Shown here in pieces: positions 35,492-43,699 of a stretch of 54,664 nt of DNA. Each line of letters opens with the position of its first letter. Position 1 is the first letter of the stretch. Both the position numbers and the translations under genes were made by a program. Source of the DNA: Roseospira marina (lineage in GTDB: Bacteria; Pseudomonadota; Alphaproteobacteria; Rhodospirillales; Rhodospirillaceae); the NCBI RefSeq assembly GCF_014197855.1, contig NZ_JACIGJ010000019.1:1-54664 (forward strand), in the 5' to 3' direction. The notes beneath the pieces are model-generated. The model was not told the origin of the DNA. It did no database searches and worked only from the letters and a program-made list of their open reading frames with translations.

Positions 35492-36022
35492 ATGGTTGAA
35501 CGCCGCGCGGACACCTGGATCGGTTTCGGTCTTCTCGCTACCGTCGCCTTCATGGCGTGGCGCACGCTTCGCATTCCCTCGGTCGCGACGGGAACATCCG
35601 CCGGCCCCGATTTCATCCCCTGGGTGATGATCGGCGGGATCGCGGTGTTGAGCTTTGTCCTGATCATCCGGGCCCAGATCGCCGCTCGAAAAGCGGCTCC
35701 CGACGCCGCCACCCCGCAGGCGGACTCGTCCGGATCCGCCAGCGGTTCCGCCGCCGCTGACGCCGATGTCGCCGCCGAAGGCCTGGACCCGGCGCTGGCG
35801 CGGCGGATCACGCTTCGAATCTTCGCCTTTATCGCCCTGCTGGTCGGCTACGCCGCCGTCTTCATGCAGGTCGGCTATCTGGCGTCGACCTGCGGCGTCT
35901 TCATCATCGGCATGTATCTGCTCGGTGAGAGGGGGTGGCTCTCCCTCATAGTGCTGCCGATCGCCATCACCACCGGAATCTACTTCGGATTCACGGAGGT
36001 TCTCGCGGTCTGGCTTCCGTGA
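35492..36022 (+). CDS. TTT transporter small membrane subunit, TctB family
   Basis: A 176-residue protein with about four membrane segments (near 12-28, 46-64, 105-125 and 128-165) and a Ser/Ala-rich hydrophilic loop at about 70-95. TctB is the poorly conserved four-helix subunit of tripartite tricarboxylate transporters, which use a periplasmic binding protein and ion gradient to import carboxylates. Assignment rests mainly on the following TctC and TctA genes. It is first in the plus operon. GGGG six bases before the ATG serves as the ribosome site. Confidence 0.85.
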   Translation: MVERRADTWIGFGLLATVAFMAWRTLRIPSVATGTSAGPDFIPWVMIGGIAVLSFVLIIRAQIAARKAAPDAATPQADSSGSASGSAAADADVAAEGLDPALARRITLRIFAFIALLVGYAAVFMQVGYLASTCGVFIIGMYLLGERGWLSLIVLPIAITTGIYFGFTEVLAVWLP

Positions 36023-36079
36023 CGCCGCATCAGCCACCGTCCGTCACATTGAAACCAGAACAAACCTTGGGAGGACATC

Positions 36080-37051
36080 ATGTCCATTTATAAATCCTTG
36101 GCCCTTGGCTTCACCGCTCTCGTCGCGTTCGGCGGCCCGGCGGCGGCCGCCGACTTCCCGGTGCGTCCCATTCAGGTCATCGTGCCGTATTCGGCCGGCG
36201 GCGGCACCGATCTGTCGGCCCGCATCATGGCGGACGTTTTCAAGAAGCACGTGGACGGCGGAACCATCGTCGTTCGTGACCAGCCCGGTGGCGGCGGCGC
36301 TATCGGCACCAGCGCCGCCCTGCACGCGCGGCCGGACGGCTACACCCTCGGCACCGGGTCCCAGGGGCCGCTCGCCCTGCTGCCGCATTTCGGCGGCACC
36401 GACTACAGCCTCGACGATGTCCAGTTCATCGGCATGATGGGGTGGAACCTGAAGCTGCTGGTGGGCTGCAAGGACGCGCCCTTCTCCAATTTCGAAGAGA
36501 TGATGGACTACGCCCGGGACAACCCGGGTCAGCTTCAGATCGGCAACTCCGGCGCTGGCGGCGCGGATCACATCGCCATCGAGGCCTTCGCCAAGGCCGC
36601 CGACGTTGATCTGGAGCCGGTGCCCTTCAATGGTGCATCCGAGGGCATGACGGCCTGCCTCGGCGGGCATATCGACGCCATGACGTCGACCCCCTCTGAA
36701 GCCCTGCCGCACGCGCAGTCCGGCGCCGTCACGCCGCTCTTCATCATGAGCGACAAGCGCATCCCGGACTACCCGGACACCCCGACGGCCATCGAAGGGG
36801 GCGTGGATTTCACCTGGGCCTCCTGGAAAGGCATCATCGCGCCCAAGGGCCTGCCTGAGGATGTGCTGGCCACGCTGAAGGATGCCTTCAAGGCCACGTT
36901 CACCGACCCGGACTTCGTCTCCAAAATGGAAGAGATGGGTGAGTTCGTCGAATACCGGGACGGCGACGCCTACCGGGCGCTGGCCGAGCGCGACAGCAAC
37001 CTTGCCAAGGAGGTCATTCAGGACCTCGGCATGTACGGAATGAACAAGTAG
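36080..37051 (+). CDS. TTT transporter periplasmic binding protein, TctC family
   Basis: A 323-residue exported solute-binding protein. A signal peptide (about 1-23, cleavage after AAAA before DFPVRP) is followed by the Bug/TctC signature strand VRPIQVIVPYSAGGGTDLSAR, QPGGGGAIGT, GNSGAGGADHIAIEAF and GHIDAMTSTPSE. These proteins bind carboxylates or hydroxy acids through the two glycine-rich loops. GGGAGGA four to five bases upstream gives a strong ribosome site, matching the high expression expected of a binding protein. It lies between tctB and tctA, and a strong hairpin follows. Confidence 0.94.
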   Translation: MSIYKSLALGFTALVAFGGPAAAADFPVRPIQVIVPYSAGGGTDLSARIMADVFKKHVDGGTIVVRDQPGGGGAIGTSAALHARPDGYTLGTGSQGPLALLPHFGGTDYSLDDVQFIGMMGWNLKLLVGCKDAPFSNFEEMMDYARDNPGQLQIGNSGAGGADHIAIEAFAKAADVDLEPVPFNGASEGMTACLGGHIDAMTSTPSEALPHAQSGAVTPLFIMSDKRIPDYPDTPTAIEGGVDFTWASWKGIIAPKGLPEDVLATLKDAFKATFTDPDFVSKMEEMGEFVEYRDGDAYRALAERDSNLAKEVIQDLGMYGMNK

Positions 37052-37070
37052 TCCACTCTGTTCATTGCCC

Positions 37071-37107
37071 GCGGCGGCCCCGGCACACAGCGTATCGGGG
37101 CCGCCGC
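37071..37107 (+). terminator. Intra-operon hairpin between tctC and tctA
   Basis: A perfect 12-bp GC-rich stem (37071-37082 with 37096-37107) has a 13-base loop and is followed by a pyrimidine-rich stretch with CTCTTT. Hairpins after binding-protein genes commonly stabilise that part of the mRNA or partly terminate it, giving more binding protein than membrane subunit. Confidence 0.75.
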
Positions 37108-37146
37108 CCTTCGCCTCTTTCCTGAGCCCGCTTCTCCGGTGGTGCC

Positions 37147-38658
37147 ATGGACATCCTGCAATACATCGCCCCCGTCTTTTCCCTTGAGGTCATGCAAGTC
37201 ATTGCCTTGGGGACCCTCGGGGGCATGATCATCGGGGCCTTGCCGGGGCTCACCGCCACCATGGGCGTGGCCCTGTTGATCCCGCTGACGTTCGGCATGG
37301 AGCCGGTCCTTGGCCTGAACATGCTGATCGGCATTTATATCGGCGGCATCTACGGCGGCTGCATCTCGTCCATCCTGTTGCGGACGCCCGGAACACCGGC
37401 CTCGGCGGCGACGTGCCTGGACGGGTATCCGCTGGCGCAGAAGGGGCAGGCGGGCAAGGCGCTGGCCATGGCCACCATCGCCTCGTTCGTCGGCGGCATT
37501 TTTGCGGCGGTCGTCCTGGCGACACTGGCCCCGCAGCTTGCGGCCATCGCGCTGAAGTTCGGCCCGGCCGAGTACTTCGCGCTGGCCCTGTTCGGCCTGA
37601 CCATCATCGCCTCGCTGTCCGGCGACTTGGTCAAGGGCGCGATCGCAGGCCTCCTCGGCGTTCTGATTTCGACCTTCGGGGCGGATCCCATCTCCGGGAC
37701 GCTGCGTTACACGTTCGGTGTCTCCGGCTTCGCTTCTGGGTTTGCGTTCACGCCCGCCCTGATCGGTTTGTTCGCGTTGTCCGAGGTCTTCGTCCAGATC
37801 GAGAAGATCCTCGTCGACCGGAAGGCCGACGTGGTGAAGGTTTCGGGCAGCTGGCCCAGTGGCAAGGATCTGCGCAGTTCGGTGCCTGCCCTGATCCGGG
37901 GCTCCGTGATCGGCACGATCCTGGGGATTGTTCCGGGCACCGGCTCGGGTACCGCATCCTGGATCGCCTACAACGAGACCCGGCGCAGTTCCAAGACGCC
38001 GGAGCTGTTCGGCACCGGTCACATGCCGGGCGTGGCGGCCACCGAAAGCGCCAACAACGCCGTCTGTGCCGCCGCGCTGATTCCGCTGCTCGCCCTGGGT
38101 GTGCCCGGTGACGTGGTCACCGCGGTGATGATGGGTGGCCTGATGATCCATGGTCTGGCGCCGGGACCGGTGCTGTTTCAAACCCGGCCGGACATCATCA
38201 TCGGCATGTTCGCGGGCACGTTCCAGGCGACCATTTTCATGTTCATCTTCGGCATGCTGGGGATCCGCCTGTTCTCCCGCATCCTGTTGATCCCCAAGCG
38301 CCTGCTCGTGATGAGCATCGTCGCCTTCTGTTTCATCGGCTCGTTCGCGATCAACCTGAACGTGGTCGATCTCTACACCATGGTCGGGTTCGGCGTGCTG
38401 GGGTACGGCATGCAGAAGTTCGGCTTCTCCCAGGCCGCCCTGTGCATCGCCCTGATCCTGGGGCCGATGGCGGAATCCAACCTGCGGCGCGGCCTGCTGC
38501 AGACCCACGACAACCTTGTCGACTTCCTGTCCGGCCCGATCACGCTTGTGTTCCTTGGCCTGACGGTCTTGTCGCTCGCGTGGCCCCTGATCCGTGGCGG
38601 ACTGGCCCGCCGCCGGGCGGCTGCCGCGAATACGACCCAGCAAAGGGTGCTTCTATGA
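37147..38658 (+). CDS. TTT transporter large membrane subunit, TctA family
   Basis: A 503-residue inner-membrane protein with about eleven or twelve hydrophobic segments. The N-terminal repeat has GLTATMGVALLIPLTFG and GGIYGGCISSILLRTPGTP, and the second repeat has LGVPGDVVTAVMMGG, both TctA hallmarks that form the inverted-repeat transport core. It works with the TctB and TctC proteins encoded just upstream to import a carboxylate by ion symport. Its stop overlaps the next gene's start (ATGA), coupling transport to the catabolic enzymes. The substrate is not evident from sequence. Confidence 0.95.
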   Translation: MDILQYIAPVFSLEVMQVIALGTLGGMIIGALPGLTATMGVALLIPLTFGMEPVLGLNMLIGIYIGGIYGGCISSILLRTPGTPASAATCLDGYPLAQKGQAGKALAMATIASFVGGIFAAVVLATLAPQLAAIALKFGPAEYFALALFGLTIIASLSGDLVKGAIAGLLGVLISTFGADPISGTLRYTFGVSGFASGFAFTPALIGLFALSEVFVQIEKILVDRKADVVKVSGSWPSGKDLRSSVPALIRGSVIGTILGIVPGTGSGTASWIAYNETRRSSKTPELFGTGHMPGVAATESANNAVCAAALIPLLALGVPGDVVTAVMMGGLMIHGLAPGPVLFQTRPDIIIGMFAGTFQATIFMFIFGMLGIRLFSRILLIPKRLLVMSIVAFCFIGSFAINLNVVDLYTMVGFGVLGYGMQKFGFSQAALCIALILGPMAESNLRRGLLQTHDNLVDFLSGPITLVFLGLTVLSLAWPLIRGGLARRRAAAANTTQQRVLL

Positions 38659-39563
38659 GAACCGCGGAGTCCTATGTCGCGCTCGTCACCTGCTTCAATG
38701 CGGACGAGAGCATCAATTACCCGGCCACGCGCGCGCAGGTGCGCCGACAGGTGGCTGCCGGGAACAATATCCTCTGCGCCGGAACCAACGGGGATTTCAC
38801 CGCCCTGACGTTCGAGGAAAAGGTGACCCTGACCGAACAGGTGGTCGAGGAGGCCGCCGGCAAGGTGAAGGTCATCGTCAACGCCGGCATGCCGGCGACC
38901 TACGAGACCGTCCAGCTCGCCAAGGCCTTCGACCGCATCGGCGTGGCGGGCATCGCGGTCATCACGCCGTTCTTCATCGCCTGCACCCAGGATGGCCTGG
39001 TTCGCCATTTCAGCACCGTGGCCGACGCCGTGAACAGCCCGGTCTACCTGTACGACATTCCGGCGCGGACCCAGAACCACATCGAGCCGGAGACGGCCCG
39101 GACCCTGGCGGCGCATGGCAACATCGCCGGCATCAAGGACAGCGGCGGCAAGAAGGACACCCTGGAGGCCTACCTTCAGGTTTCCAAGGAGACGACCGGG
39201 TTCGATGTCTATTCCGGCCCGGACTCCCTGGTGCTCTGGTCCTGCCAGAACGGCGCCAAGGGATGCATTTCCGGTCTGGGCAACGTGATGCCGGACGTGC
39301 TGGCCGGCATCGTCGGCGCCTTCAACGCCGGCGACATGGACGAGGCGGCCCGTCAGCAGGACCGGTTCACCGCCCTGCGCACCGACCTGTACGCGCTCGG
39401 CTACCCGCCGGCGATGGTCAAGCGGGCGCTCTACGTCATGGATTCCAGCGTCGGCGCCAGCCGCCAGCCCGCCCTGTTGCCCGATCCGGCGCAGGACGCC
39501 CAGATCACGGCGATCCTCAAGGCTCACGATCTGCTGCCGACGGAGCAGGAGGCCCTGTCATGA
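38655..39563 (+). CDS. DapA-family (class I) aldolase/dehydratase
   Basis: A 302-residue TIM-barrel lyase/synthase of the dihydrodipicolinate synthase superfamily. Visible are CAGTNGDFTALTFEEK (substrate loop), the catalytic Tyr in YLYDIPART, and the Schiff-base Lys in AGIKDSGG. The family includes aldolases and dehydratases acting on 2-oxo acids. This one is not the biosynthetic DapA, judging by context: it is translationally coupled to tctA upstream and to a 2-hydroxyacid dehydrogenase downstream. I infer that it cleaves or dehydrates a 2-oxo acid derived from the imported compound. The exact reaction is open. Confidence 0.88.
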   Translation: MRTAESYVALVTCFNADESINYPATRAQVRRQVAAGNNILCAGTNGDFTALTFEEKVTLTEQVVEEAAGKVKVIVNAGMPATYETVQLAKAFDRIGVAGIAVITPFFIACTQDGLVRHFSTVADAVNSPVYLYDIPARTQNHIEPETARTLAAHGNIAGIKDSGGKKDTLEAYLQVSKETTGFDVYSGPDSLVLWSCQNGAKGCISGLGNVMPDVLAGIVGAFNAGDMDEAARQQDRFTALRTDLYALGYPPAMVKRALYVMDSSVGASRQPALLPDPAQDAQITAILKAHDLLPTEQEALS

Positions 39564-40534
39564 CCACGATTGCAACCACCTCGCCCGGCTTCGGCCGGTA
39601 TGGCCGCGTGCCGACCCGGATTAAAGAAAACGGGTGGGAGTTCATCCGCTGCGCCGACAGCACCAAACCTGATGGCGGCTTGTCGGACTGTATCGACCGG
39701 ATTGATTTCCTGGTGGCCGGTCTGGTGGCCGTCACCGGCAAAACCCTGGACGCGGCCCCCAAACTGAAGGCGGTCCTGAAGCACGGTGTCGGCGTTGACA
39801 GCATCGATATTCCCGCCTGCACCGCGCGCGGCATTCCGGTGCTGAACACCCCCGGCGCCAACGCCAATGCGGTGGCCGAGCTTGCGTTGGGGATGATGTT
39901 TGCCCTGGCCCGCAACATCCCCGGCGGTCACAAGAGCGTGGTCGAGGGGGGCTGGGACCGTCAGGCCGGGTTTGAGATCGACGGCAAGACCCTGGGCATC
40001 GTCGGCCTGGGCAACATCGGGCGGATGCTGGCGGCCAAGGCTCAGGCTCTGGGCATGACCGTCGTCGCCACTGACCCCTACGCCGATCCGGCCTTCGTCA
40101 AGGAGCTTGGGATCGAGCTGCTGGATCTGGAGGCCTTGCTCGCGCGCAGCGACATCGTCTCCCTGCATGTCTTCGGCGGTGCGGCCAACACGAACCTGAT
40201 CAACGCCGACACGCTGAAGCTCATGAAAAAGACCGCGTGCCTGCTCAATCTGGCCCGGGGCGAAGTGGTCGACCTGGACGCGCTCGACGCCGCGCTGGCG
40301 GCCGGCGCTCTGGGGGGCGCCGGGATCGACGCCTACACCGTGGAGCCGCCCGATCGCAGCCATCCGATCTTTTCCCGCCCGAGCGTTGTGTTCACCCCGC
40401 ATTCCGGCGCGGACACCCTGGAGGCGTTGGAGCGCGTCGGTCTGATGAATGTGGCCGATATCGAGGAGATGCTGGCGGGCGGACGGCCGAAACGGGTTCT
40501 GAACCCGGAGGTGTTCAACACGGCGGCCGAATAA
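39560..40534 (+). CDS. D-isomer-specific 2-hydroxyacid dehydrogenase (SlcC/SerA-like)
   Basis: A 324-residue NAD-dependent oxidoreductase with the catalytic set R233 (NLARGEVVD), E262 (AYTVEPP) and H281 (TPHSGADT), and cofactor loop GLGNIG at 149-154. The family reduces or oxidises 2-hydroxy acids at C2, including phosphoglycerate and (S)-sulfolactate. ATGA overlap ties it to the DapA-family gene upstream. An Ldh_2-fold dehydrogenase of generally opposite stereopreference follows 52 bp later, so the two may together funnel both enantiomers of one acid to a shared 2-oxo acid. The ACT domain of biosynthetic SerA is absent, arguing against serine synthesis. Confidence 0.92.
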   Translation: MTTIATTSPGFGRYGRVPTRIKENGWEFIRCADSTKPDGGLSDCIDRIDFLVAGLVAVTGKTLDAAPKLKAVLKHGVGVDSIDIPACTARGIPVLNTPGANANAVAELALGMMFALARNIPGGHKSVVEGGWDRQAGFEIDGKTLGIVGLGNIGRMLAAKAQALGMTVVATDPYADPAFVKELGIELLDLEALLARSDIVSLHVFGGAANTNLINADTLKLMKKTACLLNLARGEVVDLDALDAALAAGALGGAGIDAYTVEPPDRSHPIFSRPSVVFTPHSGADTLEALERVGLMNVADIEEMLAGGRPKRVLNPEVFNTAAE

Positions 40535-40586
40535 GCCGTCACCCGGGCCGGTCGATCGCCGGCCGTCTAAAACATGGGAAAACACC

Positions 40587-41645
40587 ATGGTTATCGGATC
40601 CCCCCGCTATGATGCCCACGCCCTGCGGGGCATGGCGCACGCCTTGTTCACGGCCGCTGGGCTTGAGGTCGACAAGGCCGCCGCGGTGGCCGAGTATCTC
40701 GTCGAAGCGGATCTCATGGGGCACACCACCCATGGCCTCGCCCTTGCGGGCTGGTACCTGCAAGGCGTCGCCGACGGCGTCGTGACCCGGTCCGGCGCGC
40801 CCGACGTGACCTCCGATCGCGGCGCGGCCGTCCGCTGGGACGGCCGCCGCCTGCCTGGCGCCTGGCTGACCGCCCAGGCCGTCACCCTGGCGTGCGACCG
40901 GGCCGTCCAGTTTGGCACCGCCACCGTCGTCGTGGCCAACAGCCACCATATCGGCTGTCTGGCGGCGTATCTCTCGATTGCCACCGACCGCGGCTACATG
41001 GTCTCGGTCGCCAGTTCCAGCCCCTCGGGTCAGCAGGTGGCGCCGTTCGGGGGGACGAAGGGCCTCTATACGCCCAACCCCATCGCCTACGGCATCCCCA
41101 CGCCGGGCGATCCGATCCTGATCGACATCTCGGCCTCCATCACCACGGTGAACATGGCGAACCGTCTGATCAAGGCCGGCCAGACGTACGATCATCCCTG
41201 GCTGATGGACAAGGACGGCACCCCGAGCCAGGACCCGCAGGTCCTGAAGGACGGCGGGACGCTGCTGCCCACGGGCGGGCTCGATCACGGCCAGAAGGGT
41301 TACGGCATGGCCTTGCAGATCGAGGCCTGGACCCAGGGGCTCGGCGGCTATGGCCGGGTCGACGCCCCCAAGGGTACCAACGCGGCCGTGACCGTTCAGG
41401 TGCATGACCCGGCGGCGTTCGGCGGCGCCGAGGCGTTCCTGCGCCAGACCGGCTGGCTGGCCGACGCCTGCCATGCCAACCCGCCGCGGCCCGGCGTTGC
41501 CCGGGTTCGGTTGCCGGGCGAGGCGGCGCTGGCGCGCAAGCGCGAGGCCTTGGAGAGAGGGGTCGCGCTGTTCGAGGGTATCCTTGAGTCCCTGGAGCCG
41601 CACGCGGCCCGTCTGGGCGTTCCGCTGCCGACGCCGGTGGCGTGA
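40587..41645 (+). CDS. Ldh_2 (malate/L-lactate dehydrogenase family) oxidoreductase, ComC-like
   Basis: A 352-residue NAD(P)-dependent dehydrogenase of the non-Rossmann Ldh_2/MDH2 family. Typical motifs are GHTTHGLALAGWYLQ (substrate side), the NSHHIGCLAAY active-site His segment, a Gly/Pro-rich TPNPIAYGIPT and DHGQKGYGMAL. Relatives oxidise malate, ureidoglycolate, 2,3-diketogulonate and (R)-sulfolactate (ComC). As the last gene of the plus operon it sits beside a SerA-fold 2-hydroxyacid dehydrogenase, suggesting two enantiomer-specific routes to one keto acid. The downstream GntR gene is convergent. Confidence 0.92.
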   Translation: MVIGSPRYDAHALRGMAHALFTAAGLEVDKAAAVAEYLVEADLMGHTTHGLALAGWYLQGVADGVVTRSGAPDVTSDRGAAVRWDGRRLPGAWLTAQAVTLACDRAVQFGTATVVVANSHHIGCLAAYLSIATDRGYMVSVASSSPSGQQVAPFGGTKGLYTPNPIAYGIPTPGDPILIDISASITTVNMANRLIKAGQTYDHPWLMDKDGTPSQDPQVLKDGGTLLPTGGLDHGQKGYGMALQIEAWTQGLGGYGRVDAPKGTNAAVTVQVHDPAAFGGAEAFLRQTGWLADACHANPPRPGVARVRLPGEAALARKREALERGVALFEGILESLEPHAARLGVPLPTPVA

Positions 41646-41728
41646 TCCAGTGCCCCTCCGGCCGGCGCTCGTTTCGGATCGGGCGTCCGGCGCGGAGGGG
41701 TGGGGGAGGGCGATGCCCGGCCGACCGG

Positions 41729-42469
41729 TCAGTCGCGCATCGTGAGGTCCAGGGCTCCGGCGCCGAACAGCCGGTCACGGGAATTTTTCACATGCTGGCG
41801 CATGATCTCACGAGCCCGGTCCCCATCCTGATCCAGGATCGCCTGATAGATTCCGGTGTGTTCGGCGAGGACCTCATTGAGCGCAAAGGGGCCATCGCTG
41901 AGCAGCGATTCCCCGTGCATTTTCATGCCGGCGTGAATGTGTTCGCGCAGCGCCCGCATGGTGGCTTCGTAGTATTGGTTGTTCGACGCCCGCGCCACCG
42001 CCACATGAAAGGCATAGTCGGCGTCCTCGCGGTGCACCTGGGACCCGGTGGCGACGCGCAGCATCTCCAGGGCCGCTTCCAGGTCGGTCATGACCTCTCG
42101 GTTGCGCCGCTGCGCCGCCAGCCAGGCCGCGTCGCTTTCGATGGTCATGCGAAATTCGTAGCACCGCTGAATGTCGGCAATGGTTTCAACACGCGCAAAG
42201 CCAAGTGCCGAACCCTGTGGCGCCCGAACGTAATTGCCGGAGCCTTGTCTCGAGTACACGAATCCTTCGGTGCGGAGCTTTTCCAGCGCAATCCGAAGAA
42301 TTGGACGCGAAACGCTGAACTCCTGTGCGAGTTCTTTTTCCGTCGGGAGTTTTTGATTGGCGGGATATTCGCCATTCGTAATTCTGGCATAGAGCATGTG
42401 ATAGACGCGGTCCGCCAGGGCACTGCGGGGCCGGCTTCGCTCCGGCTGCGCGGGCTGTCCGTCCATCAT
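41729..42469 (-). CDS. GntR-family regulator, FCD (FadR) subgroup
   Basis: A 246-residue regulator. The N-terminal winged helix (about 18-82) includes YARITNGEYPANQKLPTEKEL, EFSVSRPILRIALEKLR and SRQGSGNYV. The all-helical FCD ligand domain (about 95-230) has metal-coordinating residues around FHVAVARAS and EHTGIYQAI. Members usually repress catabolic operons and release DNA on binding a carboxylate. It is convergent with the Ldh_2 gene and divergent from the HpcH aldolase gene, within the catabolic island, so it very likely regulates this cluster. Candidate binding dyads lie in the divergent gap (42470-42688). Confidence 0.93.
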   Translation of the reverse strand: MMDGQPAQPERSRPRSALADRVYHMLYARITNGEYPANQKLPTEKELAQEFSVSRPILRIALEKLRTEGFVYSRQGSGNYVRAPQGSALGFARVETIADIQRCYEFRMTIESDAAWLAAQRRNREVMTDLEAALEMLRVATGSQVHREDADYAFHVAVARASNNQYYEATMRALREHIHAGMKMHGESLLSDGPFALNEVLAEHTGIYQAILDQDGDRAREIMRQHVKNSRDRLFGAGALDLTMRD

Positions 42470-42554
42470 CTCCTTCGTTCCTTACGCCTGGGCCCCCGTT
42501 CGGGCCAAACAATTGGTAAACCTGTTGAATGTAGTCGGGCAAGAAACCGGCTTT

Positions 42555-42582
42555 GTGTTAGATCCTGTCTAAAACGTATAAT
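42555..42582 (+). promoter_or_regulatory. Candidate promoter with embedded operator for the aldolase gene
   Basis: TATAAT at 42577-42582 matches the -10 consensus exactly, and TTGTGT at 42553-42558 is a weak -35 at 18 bp. Between them lies the dyad TTAGA-TCCTG-TCTAA (42558-42572). A repressor bound there would block the promoter. The GntR gene diverges from this region. Confidence 0.5.
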
Positions 42583-42633
42583 ATTCTCAGGGCATTGTGT
42601 CCAGAGATTTGTATCTGCCAACGGGCATTCCTG

Positions 42634-42647
42634 TTGACAAATTCGCG
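42634..42647 (+). promoter_or_regulatory. TTGACAAATTCGCG, copy of the divergent-operon element
   Basis: Identical in ten bases, and differing only by two transitions over fourteen, to the element at 35153-35166 on the minus strand. It lies about 40 bp before the aldolase start and includes TTCGCGAA, an 8-bp palindrome just downstream. No good -10 follows at 17 bp, favouring an operator role. Confidence 0.4.
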
Positions 42648-42688
42648 AACCCCACAGCATGGCCCCCCGCGGGCCCAGAGGACCAATC

Positions 42689-43516
42689 ATGAGCACCACG
42701 ACGTCGATACCGGCCTCCGGCCACCCGAAGCCCCTCTCGTTCGCCGAGCGGCTTCGCGCCCGTGAACGCATGATCGGCTACTGGACGCAGCTACCGGTTC
42801 CGGCCGTTCAGGAGCGCATCGCGCGCCATGGATACGATTACGTCTGTTTTGACGCGCAACATGGCTTCCATGACTATCACGCTGTTCTGAACGGGATGAT
42901 CGGCATCGAGGCCGGGGCCGCCCTTGCGGGCAGCGCCTGCGGAGGCATGGTCCGGGTCGCGGAAAACAGCATCGCGGTCATCGGCCAGGCGCTGGACGCG
43001 GGGGCGCGCGGCGTCATCGTGCCGCTGATCAACACCGCCGAAGAGGCCAAGGCCGCCGTTGCGGCCTGCCGGTACCCGAGCGGCGGGGGCATGCGGTCCT
43101 ACGGTCCGATGCGCGCCGGCCTGCGCTCGGGACCGGAGACCGCCGTCATGAACGTGGAGGTCGCCTGCATCGTCATGATCGAAACCCGGCAGGGGTTGGC
43201 GAACGTCGAGGAGATCGTCGCCACCCCGGGCATTGATGGTCTCTACATCGGGCCGATGGACCTGATGCTCGCCCTGGGTGGGAGCACCATCAACGATCCG
43301 TCGAAAGCGGAGGACTTCGAGGGCGCGCTGGCCCGGATTCTGGCGGCCGCGAAGAACGCCGGCGTGGCTGCCGGCATCCACACCATGGCCGGGGACATCG
43401 CGGCGAAGCGCCTGAATCAGGGCTTCACCTTCGCCTCGGTGTCGTCGGATCTGAACCACCTGGACAAGGCCGCCGCGGAACACCTGAAAACCGCGCGCCT
43501 CGCCCTGGTGTCGTAA
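42689..43516 (+). CDS. HpcH/HpaI-family class II aldolase
   Basis: A 275-residue TIM-barrel aldolase that uses a divalent metal to cleave 4-hydroxy-2-oxo acids to pyruvate (or an analogue) and an aldehyde. Seen: GYDYVCFDAQHGFHDY, MVRVAENS, metal-ligand Glu in IVMIETRQGLANVEEI, and GIDGLYIGPMDL with its Asp. AGAGGA six bases before the ATG at 42689 supports that start over the ATG at 42659. It lies divergent from the GntR gene and is probably part of the same regulon, splitting a 2-oxo acid made by the island's dehydrogenases. The native substrate is unknown. Confidence 0.92.
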   Translation: MSTTTSIPASGHPKPLSFAERLRARERMIGYWTQLPVPAVQERIARHGYDYVCFDAQHGFHDYHAVLNGMIGIEAGAALAGSACGGMVRVAENSIAVIGQALDAGARGVIVPLINTAEEAKAAVAACRYPSGGGMRSYGPMRAGLRSGPETAVMNVEVACIVMIETRQGLANVEEIVATPGIDGLYIGPMDLMLALGGSTINDPSKAEDFEGALARILAAAKNAGVAAGIHTMAGDIAAKRLNQGFTFASVSSDLNHLDKAAAEHLKTARLALVS

Positions 43517-43699
43517 CCCCCGGCAGCCCGGACCTCGGAGCTTTTTGCGGCAACTTTTGAGGGGACATCGGGGTCACCCAAAAGGCTTTCGCACACGGCG
43601 GAAACCGGGGTTGGGGCTGTCCGGGGCCATCAGCGGCGCCCGAAGTCGGTTCGGCCGCGGGGGGACGCGGATCTTTGGCCCGCCTATGGGCATGTCGAC

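Noticed and set aside
37018-38643. Long minus-strand open frame opposite tctA
   Set aside because: Its composition (Gln, Arg, Gly, His runs) is typical of antisense shadow; tctA on the other strand has clear motifs.
43640-43654. Small hairpin CCGAA-GTCGG-TTCGG between the convergent HpcH and potI genes
   Set aside because: Only five base pairs and no T-run on either strand; too weak to call a terminator.
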